Source: an uncultured Pelagibacteraceae bacterium (GTDB lineage: Bacteria; Pseudomonadota; Alphaproteobacteria; Pelagibacterales; Pelagibacteraceae). Taken from it: a stretch of 64,000 bases of DNA. The notes below the pieces were generated by a model. It made no database searches and was not told the origin of the DNA. It saw only the letters and a list, made by a program, of their open reading frames with translations. Shown one piece after another: positions 53,827-63,973 of the stretch (positions are counted from its first letter, which is position 1; every line of letters starts with the position of its first letter). A program made the position numbers and the translations under genes. The stretch spans positions 1 through 64,000 of the forward strand of contig CACMTO010000001.1 in NCBI GenBank assembly GCA_902616645.1, read 5' to 3'.

Positions 53827-55055
53827 TTTCCACATTAGAAAAAGAAATAACGTTTAGATTTTTAAAAGCTAAAAAAAAAGATGGATTTCTTAATGTTATT
53901 TCGATTTTTTCATTTATTGGAATAGGCCTCGGAGTGGCGGTACTTATTATTGTAATGTCTGTTATGAACGGATTTAGAACCGAATTAGTTAATAAAATAG
54001 TTGGATTTAACCCACATGTTACTGTAAAGCCTTACAGTGAAAAAACTAATCTAGCCAAATTCAATATCCCAGAATTGAACGCTATAAGTAAAAATTTAAT
54101 TTCAAGTAATTCTGGTGAAGCTATAATAATGAACAATAAAACTTCAAAAGGTATTATATTAAGAGGTTATAGGAGCAATGACTTTCCAAAATTAAAGATT
54201 ATTAATAACGACTTTTTTGTTGGAGATAAAAATAAATTAACCAATCAAAATATATCAATCAGTAAAGAATTAAGTTTTACCCTTAATGTAAATATTGGTG
54301 ATAAGATCACTTTAATGTCACCATCAGGTGTTGAAACAATTATTGGAAATCTACCCAAACAAAAAACTTTTACTATTGTATCGCTTTTTGAAAGTGGTCT
54401 GATTGATTTTGATAATAGTATTGCATTTATAAATTTAAAAACATTAGAAGATTTTTTTAATTTAAGTTTACATAATCGAAATTTAGAAATTTACTTAAAA
54501 AATCCACAAAATATAGAAAAGCAAAAAAAAATTGTTCAAAAGATTTTTCCAAATGAATTTGTTTATAGCTGGTCTGACATGAATAGTTCTTTATTTTCTG
54601 CTTTAAAAGTAGAGCGAAATGTAATGTTTATCATTTTGTCTCTTATTATAATTGTTGCAGCTTTTAATATAATATCAGGTTTAACTATATTAGTTAAAAA
54701 TAAAACAAAAGAAATTGCGATTTTGAAATCGATAGGTGTTTTAAATAAATCAATCGTAAAGATATTTTTTTTGGTTGGAGTGTTTATAGGAATATCTGCA
54801 ACTTTGTTTGGTATATTACTTGGTGTGATTTTTTCAATTTACGTAGAAAATATAAGACAATTTTTAAGCACAATATTTAATATAAGTTTATTTCCAGAGG
54901 AAATCTATTTTTTAAGTACAATGCCTTCAGAAATAAATCCATTTTCAATTTTGATTATTTCTGCAAGTTCAATATTGATAACAATCATAGTTTCAATCTT
55001 TCCAGCTTTGAAAGCAGCCAAATTAGATCCCATAAAAGCACTGAAATATGAATAA
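53823..55055 (+). CDS. lolC: Lipoprotein-releasing ABC transporter permease (LolC/E type)
   Basis: A 410-residue permease with an N-terminal helix (FSFIGIGLGVAVLIIVMSVMNGFR), a large periplasmic domain, and three more helices in the C-terminal FtsX-like region (NIISGLTILVKNKTKEIAILKSIGV). The start is a TTG inside the proS stop (TTGA), the only option near the operon junction. It extracts mature lipoproteins from the inner membrane for LolA. Only one LolC/E gene is present here, so the transporter is probably a homodimer with LolD. Confidence 0.93.
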   Translation: MISTLEKEITFRFLKAKKKDGFLNVISIFSFIGIGLGVAVLIIVMSVMNGFRTELVNKIVGFNPHVTVKPYSEKTNLAKFNIPELNAISKNLISSNSGEAIIMNNKTSKGIILRGYRSNDFPKLKIINNDFFVGDKNKLTNQNISISKELSFTLNVNIGDKITLMSPSGVETIIGNLPKQKTFTIVSLFESGLIDFDNSIAFINLKTLEDFFNLSLHNRNLEIYLKNPQNIEKQKKIVQKIFPNEFVYSWSDMNSSLFSALKVERNVMFIILSLIIIVAAFNIISGLTILVKNKTKEIAILKSIGVLNKSIVKIFFLVGVFIGISATLFGILLGVIFSIYVENIRQFLSTIFNISLFPEEIYFLSTMPSEINPFSILIISASSILITIIVSIFPALKAAKLDPIKALKYE

Positions 55056-55725
55056 CTTTATTCAACTACAAAATATTAGCAAATCTTTTGATACTTTAAA
55101 AAGACTAAAGGTTTTGAAAAAGATATCTTTTAAATTTAAAAAAGGTAAAATTTATTCACTAATGGGACCATCCGGTTCAGGAAAATCAACACTTTTGAAT
55201 TTGTTATCATTAATTGATAGACCGACCAATGGGACAATCATAATTGAAAACAAAATAATTGATTTTAACGATTCAGATAAAAATGATATTTTAAGAGCAA
55301 ATAAAATTGGCATTATTTATCAACAGGATAATTTGCTTCCAGACTTTACAGCTTTAGAAAACGTATATTTAGCTAGCCTTGCAGGTGGCAATGAAAAAGA
55401 CTTATCAATATTAAAAGCAAAAAATCTATTAAAAAAAGTTGGTTTGTTGAATAGATCAGATCACTATCCATCACAACTTTCTGGAGGAGAAAAACAACGC
55501 GTATCTATTGCCAGAGCACTAATAAATAATCCACAAATAATTTTAGCAGACGAACCTACGGGAAGTTTAGATTTAGAAACGGCTAAAGATGTATTTAATA
55601 TCTTAAAAAAACAAATAAATTCAAATCGACTAATAGTTTTTGCAACCCATAATAGATTTTTTGCAAATAAGTCAGATTGCTTATTGGAAATAGTTAATGG
55701 TAATATAAGAATCATTAATGGCTGA
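55048..55725 (+). CDS. lolD: Lipoprotein-releasing ABC transporter ATP-binding protein
   Basis: A 225-residue ABC ATPase: Walker A MGPSGSGKST, Q-loop region IGIIYQQDNLLPDFTALENV, signature LSGGEKQRVSIARAL, and Walker B IILADEPTGSLD followed by the switch histidine in FATHNR. It energises release of lipoproteins by the LolC/E permease encoded just before. Overlaps both neighbours by 8 bp. Confidence 0.95.
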   Translation: MNNFIQLQNISKSFDTLKRLKVLKKISFKFKKGKIYSLMGPSGSGKSTLLNLLSLIDRPTNGTIIIENKIIDFNDSDKNDILRANKIGIIYQQDNLLPDFTALENVYLASLAGGNEKDLSILKAKNLLKKVGLLNRSDHYPSQLSGGEKQRVSIARALINNPQIILADEPTGSLDLETAKDVFNILKKQINSNRLIVFATHNRFFANKSDCLLEIVNGNIRIING

Positions 55726-58700
55726 GTCTGATATCAAAACTTTTAATCATTTAAAAATTCATTCACAATATTCAATATGCGAAGGTGCTGTTAAAATTGA
55801 TGATTTAAGCGATTTTTCTAAAAAAAATAAAGTAAAATCTTTAGGTTTATGCGATACCTCCAATTTATGTGGAGCATTAGAATTTTCAGAAAAAATATCT
55901 AAAGTTGGGACTCAACCAATTATTGGCACACAAATAAATTTTAAATTTGGTAATACTTTAGGTTTAATTCCTTTATTTGCTTTAAATGAAAAAGGTTATA
56001 AACGAATAATTTATTTATCATCATTATCTTATTTTAACAAAGATGATTTATCCGATCCTTATTTAGATTTTGATGAATTGTTAAAAGATACAAGTGGAGT
56101 TGCAATTTTTTCTGGAACAATTTTTGGATTATTTGGAAAACTATTTGAAAAAGGTAAATTTTCAGAAATATCAAAATTATATTTAGATTTAAAACAAAAA
56201 TATAGTGACCGATTTTATATTGAAATTCAAAGGCATGGTGATCAAAATGAAATTGGATTTGAAAAATTTAATCTTAATCAATCATCTGGATTAAAAATTC
56301 CGCTAATTGCAACTCATGAAGTATTTTACATAAATAAAACGACACATGAGGCTCACGATGCGTTAATTTGTATTAAGAATAAAACTTACATAAACGAGAA
56401 AAACCGAATTAAGTTAAGTAATCAACATTATTATAAAAGTAATTTAGAAATTATAGAATTATTTTCTGATTTACCTGAAGCATTAGAAAATAATTTTTAT
56501 TTTCCATATAGATGTTCTTTTAAACCACAAATTTCAAAACCAATTCTACCTAATATAAGTTCAGATAAGGGCGGTGATGCTGAAGTTGTACTCAAAAATG
56601 AATCTTTAAAAGGTTTAAAAGAAAAATTTATGAATAAGCTTAATATTTCTAAAGATGATCTTTCTAAACATGAAAATTTTTTAAAGTATAAGGATAGATT
56701 AGATCATGAATTAAGTATTATAATTAAAATGAAATATGCTAGCTATTTTCTTATTGTATCTGATTATATTAAATGGGCAAAAAAAAATCATATCCCAGTT
56801 GGGCCAGGAAGAGGGTCTGGTGCTGGATCCTTAGTTGCCTGGTGTTTATCTATTACCGATGTAGACCCAATAAAATTTAATTTGATTTTTGAGAGATTTT
56901 TAAATCCTGATCGTATTTCAATGCCAGATTTCGATATAGATTTTTGTGAAGAAAAGCGTGATTTGGTATTTAAATATCTTAATCAAAAATATAAAGATAG
57001 TGTTGCTCACATAATTACTTTTGGAAAATTGAAAGCTAGAATGGTAATTAGAGATGTTGGAAGAGTTTTAGGTCTTTCATACGGTTTCGTCGATAGTATT
57101 TCAAAAATGATACCATTTGATCCATCAAGACCTCAGAACTTATCAGAGTGTATTTCTAATGAACCAAGACTTCAAAAACTTATTAATAACGATATTAGGG
57201 TAAAAAAACTTGTAGATCTATCGTTGAAACTTGAGGGTTTAAATAGAAATTTTGCAACTCATGCTGCAGGAGTTGTTATAGCAGATAGAAAACTCACAGA
57301 AGTTGTTCCTTTATACAAAGATATATCAACAAATCTATTATTACCCTCAACACAATTTGATATGTATTCTGCAGAGGACGCAGGACTTATCAAATTTGAT
57401 TTTCTTGGATTAAAAACTTTAACAGTAATTAACAATACTCAAAAACTTATACAAAAAAAAATAAAAAATTTTGATATTCAAAAAATAAATTTTGAAGATC
57501 AAAAAGTCTTTGAATTATTATCCTCTGGAAAAACTGTTGGTTTATTTCAGATTGAGAGTGCTGGCATGAGGGAAGCTTTAATGCAAATGAAACCAAACCA
57601 TATTGAGGATATAATTGCATTAGTTGCTCTTTATAGACCTGGACCTATGAGCAATATTTCAATCTATAATGATTGCAAACATGGAAGACAGACACCTGAT
57701 TACTTACACCCTTTATTAGAAGAAATTTTAAAACCAACTTACGGTGTCATAATTTATCAAGAACAAGTAATGCAAATTGCTCAAAAATTATCTGGTTTTA
57801 CTGCAGGTCAAGCAGATATTCTAAGACGTGCAATGGGAAAAAAAAAAAGATCAGAATTAGAAAAACAAAAACAAAATTTCATTGATGGTGCTGTAAAAAA
57901 TGGAATTAACAAAGAAGTTGCAGCTGGAATATTTTTGAAAATAGAACCTTTTGCTGAGTATGGTTTTAATAAAAGTCACGCAGCTGCATATGCTATAATT
58001 TCATATCAAACTGCTTTTCTAAAAACGTATTTTCCAAAAGAGTTTATTGCAGCTTCAATGACTATGGATATTTCAAATCAAAACAAATTAAGTGAATTTT
58101 ATGAGGAACTTAAAAGAATAAATGTTAAAATTGTTAGACCAGATATAAATGAATGTTTTGCTGATTTTAGAACTGATAATGAAAAATTTTTTTACGCTTT
58201 AGGGGGTATTAAAGCTGTGGGTTTTGAAGCAATATCAAACATTGTTAATGAAAGGATTAAAAATGGAAAATTTAAGTCAATCAGCGACTTTTTACATAGA
58301 GTAAATCCTAAAGATATTAACAAACTTCAATTAGAAGGTTTAGTTAAAGCTGGAGCATTTGATAGTTTAAATTCAAACAGACATTCATTATATAATTCAA
58401 TTCCAAATTTTATCACAAAAACAAAAAATATTTTCGAGAGTAAATCAGCAAATCAAATAGATTTGTTTGGTGATTCAAATGAAACTGAAATGGATGTTAT
58501 AACTAAAAAAGAAGATTGGAAATTTGAGGAAAGATTATCAAAAGAATTCGAATCAGTAGGTTTCTTTATATCCGATCATCCATTAAATCAATTCAAAGAA
58601 GTATTTAAAGACTACAATATTATTGATTATCAAACTTTTAATAACGAAAATGAATTAAAGAATTCAAATATTGCTTCAACACTTTTAAAAATTCAAGAGA

Positions 58701-59137
58701 GGAAAACAGCTAAAGGTACTCCTTATGCAGTACTGAAATTGACTGATCTTAGTAGTGTTTTTGAATTATTTATATTTTCAGATACTTTAGAAATGAACAG
58801 GGATATTTTAAAAGAAGGTAATTCATTTTTATTAATGCTAACAAAGTCAATTTCAGATGAAACAAATCGTTTTAGAAGAATTAACGTACAAAAAATCAGT
58901 TCGCTTAAAGATTTATTAAATAAACCAATAAATGAGGTTACATTTAAGTTAAAATCTTTAAAAGAGTTAAACGAAATTTCAAAATATCTAAATGTTGAAA
59001 ATGGAGAAACTTTAGTAAATTTTAAAATTTCAGATGATGAAAATGAGCTTAAATTTAGTCTTCAAAAAAAGAGAAAATTAGATAGAAAAACCTTAAATTT
59101 ATTGAGAAATAGGGAAATTTCAGCAATTATTAATTAA
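55718..59137 (+). CDS. dnaE: DNA polymerase III subunit alpha
   Basis: A 1139-residue replicative polymerase. It begins with a PHP domain (HLKIHSQYSICEGAVKIDDL), and the palm has GPGRGSGAGSLVAWCLSITDVDP and the catalytic aspartates in SMPDFDIDFCEE near residue 404. The C-terminal half has fingers and an OB-like fold (EERKTAKGTPYAVLKLTD region). The PHP metal site looks degraded relative to the family (HSQYS rather than HSxYS with following His), so any exonuclease must be elsewhere. Last gene of the long operon from nuo to dnaE. Confidence 0.96.
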   Translation: MAESDIKTFNHLKIHSQYSICEGAVKIDDLSDFSKKNKVKSLGLCDTSNLCGALEFSEKISKVGTQPIIGTQINFKFGNTLGLIPLFALNEKGYKRIIYLSSLSYFNKDDLSDPYLDFDELLKDTSGVAIFSGTIFGLFGKLFEKGKFSEISKLYLDLKQKYSDRFYIEIQRHGDQNEIGFEKFNLNQSSGLKIPLIATHEVFYINKTTHEAHDALICIKNKTYINEKNRIKLSNQHYYKSNLEIIELFSDLPEALENNFYFPYRCSFKPQISKPILPNISSDKGGDAEVVLKNESLKGLKEKFMNKLNISKDDLSKHENFLKYKDRLDHELSIIIKMKYASYFLIVSDYIKWAKKNHIPVGPGRGSGAGSLVAWCLSITDVDPIKFNLIFERFLNPDRISMPDFDIDFCEEKRDLVFKYLNQKYKDSVAHIITFGKLKARMVIRDVGRVLGLSYGFVDSISKMIPFDPSRPQNLSECISNEPRLQKLINNDIRVKKLVDLSLKLEGLNRNFATHAAGVVIADRKLTEVVPLYKDISTNLLLPSTQFDMYSAEDAGLIKFDFLGLKTLTVINNTQKLIQKKIKNFDIQKINFEDQKVFELLSSGKTVGLFQIESAGMREALMQMKPNHIEDIIALVALYRPGPMSNISIYNDCKHGRQTPDYLHPLLEEILKPTYGVIIYQEQVMQIAQKLSGFTAGQADILRRAMGKKKRSELEKQKQNFIDGAVKNGINKEVAAGIFLKIEPFAEYGFNKSHAAAYAIISYQTAFLKTYFPKEFIAASMTMDISNQNKLSEFYEELKRINVKIVRPDINECFADFRTDNEKFFYALGGIKAVGFEAISNIVNERIKNGKFKSISDFLHRVNPKDINKLQLEGLVKAGAFDSLNSNRHSLYNSIPNFITKTKNIFESKSANQIDLFGDSNETEMDVITKKEDWKFEERLSKEFESVGFFISDHPLNQFKEVFKDYNIIDYQTFNNENELKNSNIASTLLKIQERKTAKGTPYAVLKLTDLSSVFELFIFSDTLEMNRDILKEGNSFLLMLTKSISDETNRFRRINVQKISSLKDLLNKPINEVTFKLKSLKELNEISKYLNVENGETLVNFKISDDENELKFSLQKKRKLDRKTLNLLRNREISAIIN

Positions 59138-59194
59138 ATTAGACTTGTTAAAATTCAAAAACCTTTGTAAAAAAAGCACAAATTAATTAACACG

Positions 59195-59260
59195 CACACA
59201 GTTTTTTGGTTTTATACCTCCGGTCCTTAATTGGAAATTACTGTGGTGGCTTAACCGGGA
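59195..59260 (+). promoter_or_regulatory. rpsB leader: pseudoknot over the ribosome entry site
   Basis: CACAGT (59197-59202) pairs with ACTGTG (59240-59245), enclosing a loop. Within the loop, CCGGT (59220-59224) pairs with ACCGG (59254-59258), making an H-type pseudoknot. The second partner abuts GGGA (59257-59260), the Shine-Dalgarno-like site 6 nt before the rpsB ATG (59267). An additional small stem, TAATT/AATTA, lies in the loop. This fits a ribosomal-protein leader by which S2 represses its own translation. I recall that a conserved rpsB leader motif was described in Pelagibacter; that this is it is my inference. Confidence 0.7.
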
Positions 59261-59266
59261 ATAAAT

Positions 59267-60091
59267 ATGAAGATACCTAACGTAACAATTCAACAATTAT
59301 TAGAGGCTGGAGTTCATCTCGGCCATAAAACATTGAGATGGAATCCAAAAATGAAAAAATATATTTTTGGAAAAAGAGACTCAATACATATAATTGATTT
59401 AACACAAACCTTAGAACTTACTAAAGTTGCACTAGAAAAAATTTATAGCACCATCGCAAACAATGGAAAAATTTTATTTGTATCAACTAAAAAACAAGCA
59501 TCTGAAGCTATCGCAGAAGTAGCAAAGGAGACAGATCAATATTTTGTAAATTATAGATGGTTAGGAGGAATGCTTACAAATTGGGGAACCATTTCAAATT
59601 CCATTAAAAAACTAAAAAAATTAGAATTAGATTTAGTATCCGAAAATAGAGGTTTCACTAAGAAAGAACTTTTAAAAATGAGTGTGAAAAAAGATAAACT
59701 TCAGAGATCTCTTGGCGGAATTGCTGAAATGAAAAAAGTCCCAGACTTGGTATTCATTATTGATACAAATTATGAGTCGTTAGCTATTCAAGAGTCTTTA
59801 AAACTAGGAATTCCAATTGTTGCAATTTTAGATAGTAACTCTAATCCTGATGGTATTGATTTCCCTATACCAGGAAATGATGATGCAAGAAGATCAATTG
59901 ATCTATATTGTAATTTAATAAAAGAGACAATTATTGCAGCAAAAAAAGAAGCACCCTTAAATGAAAACAAAAAACTTTCAGAAAAAAAAGATAATGAAGC
60001 AAACAAAGCTAAATCCAAAACTAAAACTGTTGAACAAATTGATAGAGAAAAGTTAGATAATAAATTTTCAAAAAAAAAAACAATAAATTAA
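59267..60091 (+). CDS. rpsB: 30S ribosomal protein S2
   Basis: A 274-residue S2. The start [29 protein letters not shown] and [53 protein letters not shown] are the conserved segments. The last ~45 residues are a lysine/asparagine/glutamate-rich tail ([17 protein letters not shown]), longer than the E. coli 241. It sits on the solvent side of the 30S subunit. A structured leader lies upstream. Confidence 0.96.
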   Translation: MKIPNVTIQQLLEAGVHLGHKTLRWNPKMKKYIFGKRDSIHIIDLTQTLELTKVALEKIYSTIANNGKILFVSTKKQASEAIAEVAKETDQYFVNYRWLGGMLTNWGTISNSIKKLKKLELDLVSENRGFTKKELLKMSVKKDKLQRSLGGIAEMKKVPDLVFIIDTNYESLAIQESLKLGIPIVAILDSNSNPDGIDFPIPGNDDARRSIDLYCNLIKETIIAAKKEAPLNENKKLSEKKDNEANKAKSKTKTVEQIDREKLDNKFSKKKTIN

Positions 60092-60101
60092 TTTTTTTTG
60101 T

Positions 60102-60953
60102 ATGAGCGATATTGAGAAAGTAAAAAAACTAAGAGAGGCTACAGGTGCAGGTTTTAAAGATTGCAATCTTGCTATTAAGGAAGCTTCTGGAGATTTAAAT
60201 AAAGCAGCTGAAATTTTAAGAGTTAAAGGCATCTCGAAAGCATCAAAAAAAATGTCAAGAGATGCAAAAGAAGGTGTTGTCGCCGTTAGTGGCGACGAGA
60301 ATAAAATGTCAATTATAGAAGTAAATTGTGAAACAGATTTTGTTGCTAAAAACGATGATTTTATTAATTTTGTTAAAGAATTAAGTGAAATAAATAATGA
60401 AAAGGAGTCTAATATTGAAGAATTAAAAAAGACTAAAATGAAAAATGGAGAAACTGTTGAGTCATCTTTAGTTGCTCTAATTGCTAAAATTGGTGAAAAA
60501 ATTACAATTGGAAAAACTACAACTATTTCAAACTCATCTTCAAAAAATTATCAATATTTACATACAGTTGTAAAAGATAATCTAGCTAAATTAGCTGTAG
60601 TTGTATCTCTAGAAACAAAAGATAACTCGGAAATTGTTAAAACATTTGGAAAACAATTATCAATGCATATAGCAGCATCAAACCCACTAGCTTTAGAATC
60701 AAGTTTGATTGATAAATCAATCATAGAAAAAGAACAAAAATTAGTAACAGAAGAATTAAAAAATTTGGGAAAACCAGATGACATTGCAAAAAAAATTAGC
60801 CTTGGAAAGATGAATAAATTTAAAGAAGAGAACGCTCTTTTAACACAGGCATGGGTAATGGAGCCAAAAAAAAAAGTTCAGGATGTTTTAAAAGAACTTG
60901 CTATTAATGATTTGAAAATTAAGGAGTTCAGTAGAATAAAAATAGGTGAATAA
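60102..60953 (+). CDS. tsf: Translation elongation factor Ts
   Basis: A 283-residue nucleotide exchange factor for EF-Tu. The N-terminal UBA-like domain has [33 protein letters not shown], the core has the EF-Tu contact region [13 protein letters not shown], and LAMHIAA-like [14 protein letters not shown] follows. It starts 10 nt after rpsB. The next gene is frr, with no pyrH between. Confidence 0.96.
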   Translation: MSDIEKVKKLREATGAGFKDCNLAIKEASGDLNKAAEILRVKGISKASKKMSRDAKEGVVAVSGDENKMSIIEVNCETDFVAKNDDFINFVKELSEINNEKESNIEELKKTKMKNGETVESSLVALIAKIGEKITIGKTTTISNSSSKNYQYLHTVVKDNLAKLAVVVSLETKDNSEIVKTFGKQLSMHIAASNPLALESSLIDKSIIEKEQKLVTEELKNLGKPDDIAKKISLGKMNKFKEENALLTQAWVMEPKKKVQDVLKELAINDLKIKEFSRIKIGE

Positions 60954-61505
60954 ATGTTTGATGAAAAATCACATAGCCTTAAAATGAATAAAGCAATTGA
61001 AGTTTTTTCTAAGGAGTTATCTTCTCTAAGAACTGGAAGAGCTAATGCAGCAATGCTTGACCTAATTAAAGTTGATGTTTACGGTCAACAAATGCCAATC
61101 AATCAAATTGGGAGCATAACCACACCTGAGCCAAGAATGATTAATATTCAAGTATGGGATCAAAATAACGTATCTTTATTAGATTCAGCTATTAGAAAAT
61201 CCGACTTAGGATTGAACCCGCAAATTGATGGACAATTAATTAGATTACCTGTTCCAGAGTTAAATGAGGAAAGAAGAACAGAATTAAAGAAACTTATCAA
61301 ATCCATAGGAGAAAAGTGTAAAATTTCAATTAGAAATATTAGAAGAGATGCAAATGAAGAACTAAAAAAACTTTTAAAATCAAAAGAAATAAGCGAAGAT
61401 GAAGAGAAAACTTTTGAAAAAAATGTGCAAAATATTACTGATAAACACATACAAATTGTTGATGAAAAAGTAACTTCAAAAGAAAAAGAAATAATGACAA
61501 TATGA
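60954..61505 (+). CDS. frr: Ribosome recycling factor
   Basis: A 183-residue tRNA-shaped protein that with EF-G splits post-termination ribosomes. The motifs FSKELSSLRTGRANAAMLD, YGQQMPINQIGSITTPEPRM and ISIRNIRRDANEELKKL are intact. Its ATG directly abuts the tsf stop (TAAATG). In most alphaproteobacteria pyrH separates tsf and frr. Confidence 0.96.
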   Translation: MFDEKSHSLKMNKAIEVFSKELSSLRTGRANAAMLDLIKVDVYGQQMPINQIGSITTPEPRMINIQVWDQNNVSLLDSAIRKSDLGLNPQIDGQLIRLPVPELNEERRTELKKLIKSIGEKCKISIRNIRRDANEELKKLLKSKEISEDEEKTFEKNVQNITDKHIQIVDEKVTSKEKEIMTI

Positions 61506-62176
61506 ACCCACTTAATCATGTAGCCATTATCATGGATGGTAATGGGAGATGGGGTTTAAAAAATAAGAATTCTCGTAACGCAGGTCATAAAGCTGGTTTA
61601 ATTACAGTTGAAAAAATTATTAAAGCAACATTAAAAAATAACATTAGATATCTCACATTATATGCTTTTTCTACTGAAAACTGGAAAAGACCTAAAAAAG
61701 AAATCAATTTTTTATTTAATTTATTAGAAAATTTTTTAACAAACAGAATAGATGAACTTCATAAACAAAATATAAAGCTTCAAATAATCGGAGTAAAAAA
61801 TTTTTCGTCAAAGCTTAATAGTCTCTTAAGATTAGCTGAAAAAAAAACTTATAAAAATGGTAAACTTCAAATAAATTTAGCATTAAATTATGGATCAAAA
61901 TTTGAACTAATGAGTGCATTTAAAATATTAAAAAAAAAAAAAGAAAAAATATCTGAAAAAAACTTAAGAAAATATTTACAGACAAAAGATATTCCTGATC
62001 CAGATATTTTGATTAGAACAGGAAATACTAAAAGACTTAGTAATTTTTTATTATGGCAGCTTGCTTATTCTGAAATTTTTTTTGAGAGAAAACTGTGGCC
62101 TGAGTTTAATGAAAAGGACTATAATAAAATTATCAAAAAATTTAAAAATATAAAAAGAAATTACGGAAATATTTAA
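61502..62176 (+). CDS. uppS: Di-trans,poly-cis-undecaprenyl-diphosphate synthase
   Basis: A 224-residue cis-prenyltransferase. The P-loop and catalytic Asp are in VAIIMDGNGRWG, and YAFSTENWKRP is the second conserved motif. It makes the C55 lipid carrier for peptidoglycan and O-antigen in the cytoplasm. Slightly shorter than in E. coli (253). It overlaps frr by 4 bp and cdsA by 1. Confidence 0.95.
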   Translation: MNPLNHVAIIMDGNGRWGLKNKNSRNAGHKAGLITVEKIIKATLKNNIRYLTLYAFSTENWKRPKKEINFLFNLLENFLTNRIDELHKQNIKLQIIGVKNFSSKLNSLLRLAEKKTYKNGKLQINLALNYGSKFELMSAFKILKKKKEKISEKNLRKYLQTKDIPDPDILIRTGNTKRLSNFLLWQLAYSEIFFERKLWPEFNEKDYNKIIKKFKNIKRNYGNI

Positions 62177-62808
62177 TGAACGTTTTAATTAAAAGAATAC
62201 TTAGTTCTATAATACTTTTTCTAATAGCAATATTTTTTATAATAAAAGGGTCTTTTTATTTTATTTTTTTCTTAAGTATACTTTTCTTATTTTCATATTT
62301 GGAGTGGTCAAATCTAAATAAAAAAAAATATTTTTTAAAATTTTTAGGAATTGTTTTTTTATTATTTTCATTTTACTTAACTTACTTAATTAGAGAACAA
62401 TATGGTTTGTATTTTTTTCTTTTTATTTTAACTATTTGTATTTCCACAGATGTTGGTGGCTATATATTTGGGAAAATACTCAAAGGACCTAAATTAACTA
62501 AAATCAGTCCTAATAAAACTTACACAGGAGTTATAGGTAGTTTTTTGTTATCACTATTATCAGGTTTGTTTTTTATTAAATATACACAAATTAATTATAT
62601 AAATGAAATTTCAATCAAAATTTTCTTTGCTATGATATTAATTTCATTAATAAGTCAAATTGGAGATTTAATAATTTCTTACTTTAAAAGAAAAGCTGGT
62701 TTAAAAGATACAGGAAAAATTTTACCAGGTCATGGAGGTTTGCTTGACAGGATTGATGGTCTAATTTTTGTTATGCCCATGATATATATATTAACCTTCT
62801 TAATATAA
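62176..62808 (+). CDS. cdsA: Phosphatidate cytidylyltransferase
   Basis: A 210-residue inner-membrane enzyme with five or six hydrophobic segments. It has the signature LPGHGGLLDRIDGL near the C-terminus and SPNKTYTGVIG as substrate region, with SQIGDLIISYFKRK preceding it. It makes CDP-diacylglycerol for phospholipid synthesis. The protein is shorter than E. coli CdsA (285) because the N-terminal membrane part is reduced. Confidence 0.93.
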   Translation: MNVLIKRILSSIILFLIAIFFIIKGSFYFIFFLSILFLFSYLEWSNLNKKKYFLKFLGIVFLLFSFYLTYLIREQYGLYFFLFILTICISTDVGGYIFGKILKGPKLTKISPNKTYTGVIGSFLLSLLSGLFFIKYTQINYINEISIKIFFAMILISLISQIGDLIISYFKRKAGLKDTGKILPGHGGLLDRIDGLIFVMPMIYILTFLI

Positions 62809-63968
62809 TGAAAAAAAAAATAGCAATACTTGGTTCTACTGGTTCAATCGGAAAATCAACTATAAATATTCTAAAAAAGAATAAAAATGATTTTGAAGTT
62901 GTTTTATTAACAACTCATAAAAATTTAAAAGAACTATATAAACAAATAAAAATATTTAATGTAAAAAATATTATTATTACAGATCAAAAAAGTTTTAATA
63001 TTTTTAAAAAAAAAAAAATTAAGAAGTTAAGAGTTTTTAACAACTATAATGATTTAAATAAAATCATTAAAAAAAAATTAGACTATACAATGAGTGCTAT
63101 TTCTGGTTTAGCAGGTCTCGAACCAACGTTAAAAATTATTTCAAAAACGAAAAAAATAGCAATTGCTAACAAAGAAAGTATTATTTGTGGGTGGAGTCTA
63201 ATTAAAAAAGAATTAGATAATTACAAAACCACCTTCATACCTGTTGACTCAGAGCATTTTTCTATTTGGTCCCTAGTCAAAGACGTTAAAAAAGAAATTA
63301 TAAAAAAAGTATATTTAACAGCATCTGGAGGACCTTTTTTAAATTGGCCAATTATTAAAATTAGAAATGTTTCACCTAAAAAAGCTATTAATCATCCAAA
63401 CTGGTCAATGGGAAAAAAAATATCAATTGATTCTGCTACCATGATGAATAAAGTTTTTGAAGTAATTGAGACCCAAAGAATTTTTGATCTTCCAAAATCT
63501 ATAATCAGAATTTTAATTCACGAAAAATCTTATGTTCATGCAATAGTAGAATTTAAAAATGGATTAAAAAAGATTTTGGTTCACGATACAGATATGTCAA
63601 TACCAATTTTTAATACTCTTTATGAAAAAAAAATTACTAATTTTAAATTTAAGAATTTAGATATAAAAAAACTAAATCATCTTAATTTAAGAGAAATTGA
63701 CCAAAAAAAATTTCCTTTAACCAAAATTCTAAAATCAATTCCTGAGAAAAACTCATTATTTGAAACAATCATTGTAAGTGCTAATGATGAATTAGTAAAT
63801 TTGTTTTTAAATAAAAAAATCTCGTTTATAAATTTTCAAAAAATACTCCTCAATTTTGTTAAATTAAAAGAGTTTACAAAACTTAAAAAAAAAAAGCCTA
63901 AAAATATAAAGGAAATCAATAATCTAAATGAGTATGTAAGATTGAAAATTAAAAAGTTATGTATATAA
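62808..63968 (+). CDS. dxr: 1-deoxy-D-xylulose-5-phosphate reductoisomerase
   Basis: A 386-residue NADPH-dependent enzyme of the MEP isoprenoid pathway. ILGSTGSIGKSTINIL is the cofactor loop, AIANKESIICGW and VDSEHFSIWSL the metal/substrate region, and LTASGGPFLNWP plus HPNWSMGKKISIDSATMMNKVFEVIE the catalytic signatures. Its product feeds the isoprenoid pool used by the neighbouring UppS. It begins in the stop of cdsA (one base). Confidence 0.96.
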   Translation: MKKKIAILGSTGSIGKSTINILKKNKNDFEVVLLTTHKNLKELYKQIKIFNVKNIIITDQKSFNIFKKKKIKKLRVFNNYNDLNKIIKKKLDYTMSAISGLAGLEPTLKIISKTKKIAIANKESIICGWSLIKKELDNYKTTFIPVDSEHFSIWSLVKDVKKEIIKKVYLTASGGPFLNWPIIKIRNVSPKKAINHPNWSMGKKISIDSATMMNKVFEVIETQRIFDLPKSIIRILIHEKSYVHAIVEFKNGLKKILVHDTDMSIPIFNTLYEKKITNFKFKNLDIKKLNHLNLREIDQKKFPLTKILKSIPEKNSLFETIIVSANDELVNLFLNKKISFINFQKILLNFVKLKEFTKLKKKKPKNIKEINNLNEYVRLKIKKLCI

Positions 63969-63973
63969 GTTGC

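Noticed and set aside
61160-61519. 119-residue antisense ORF opposite frr
   Set aside because: It is a phenylalanine/serine-rich shadow of a strongly conserved gene on the other strand, caused by A+T-rich codons; no start context or independent support.
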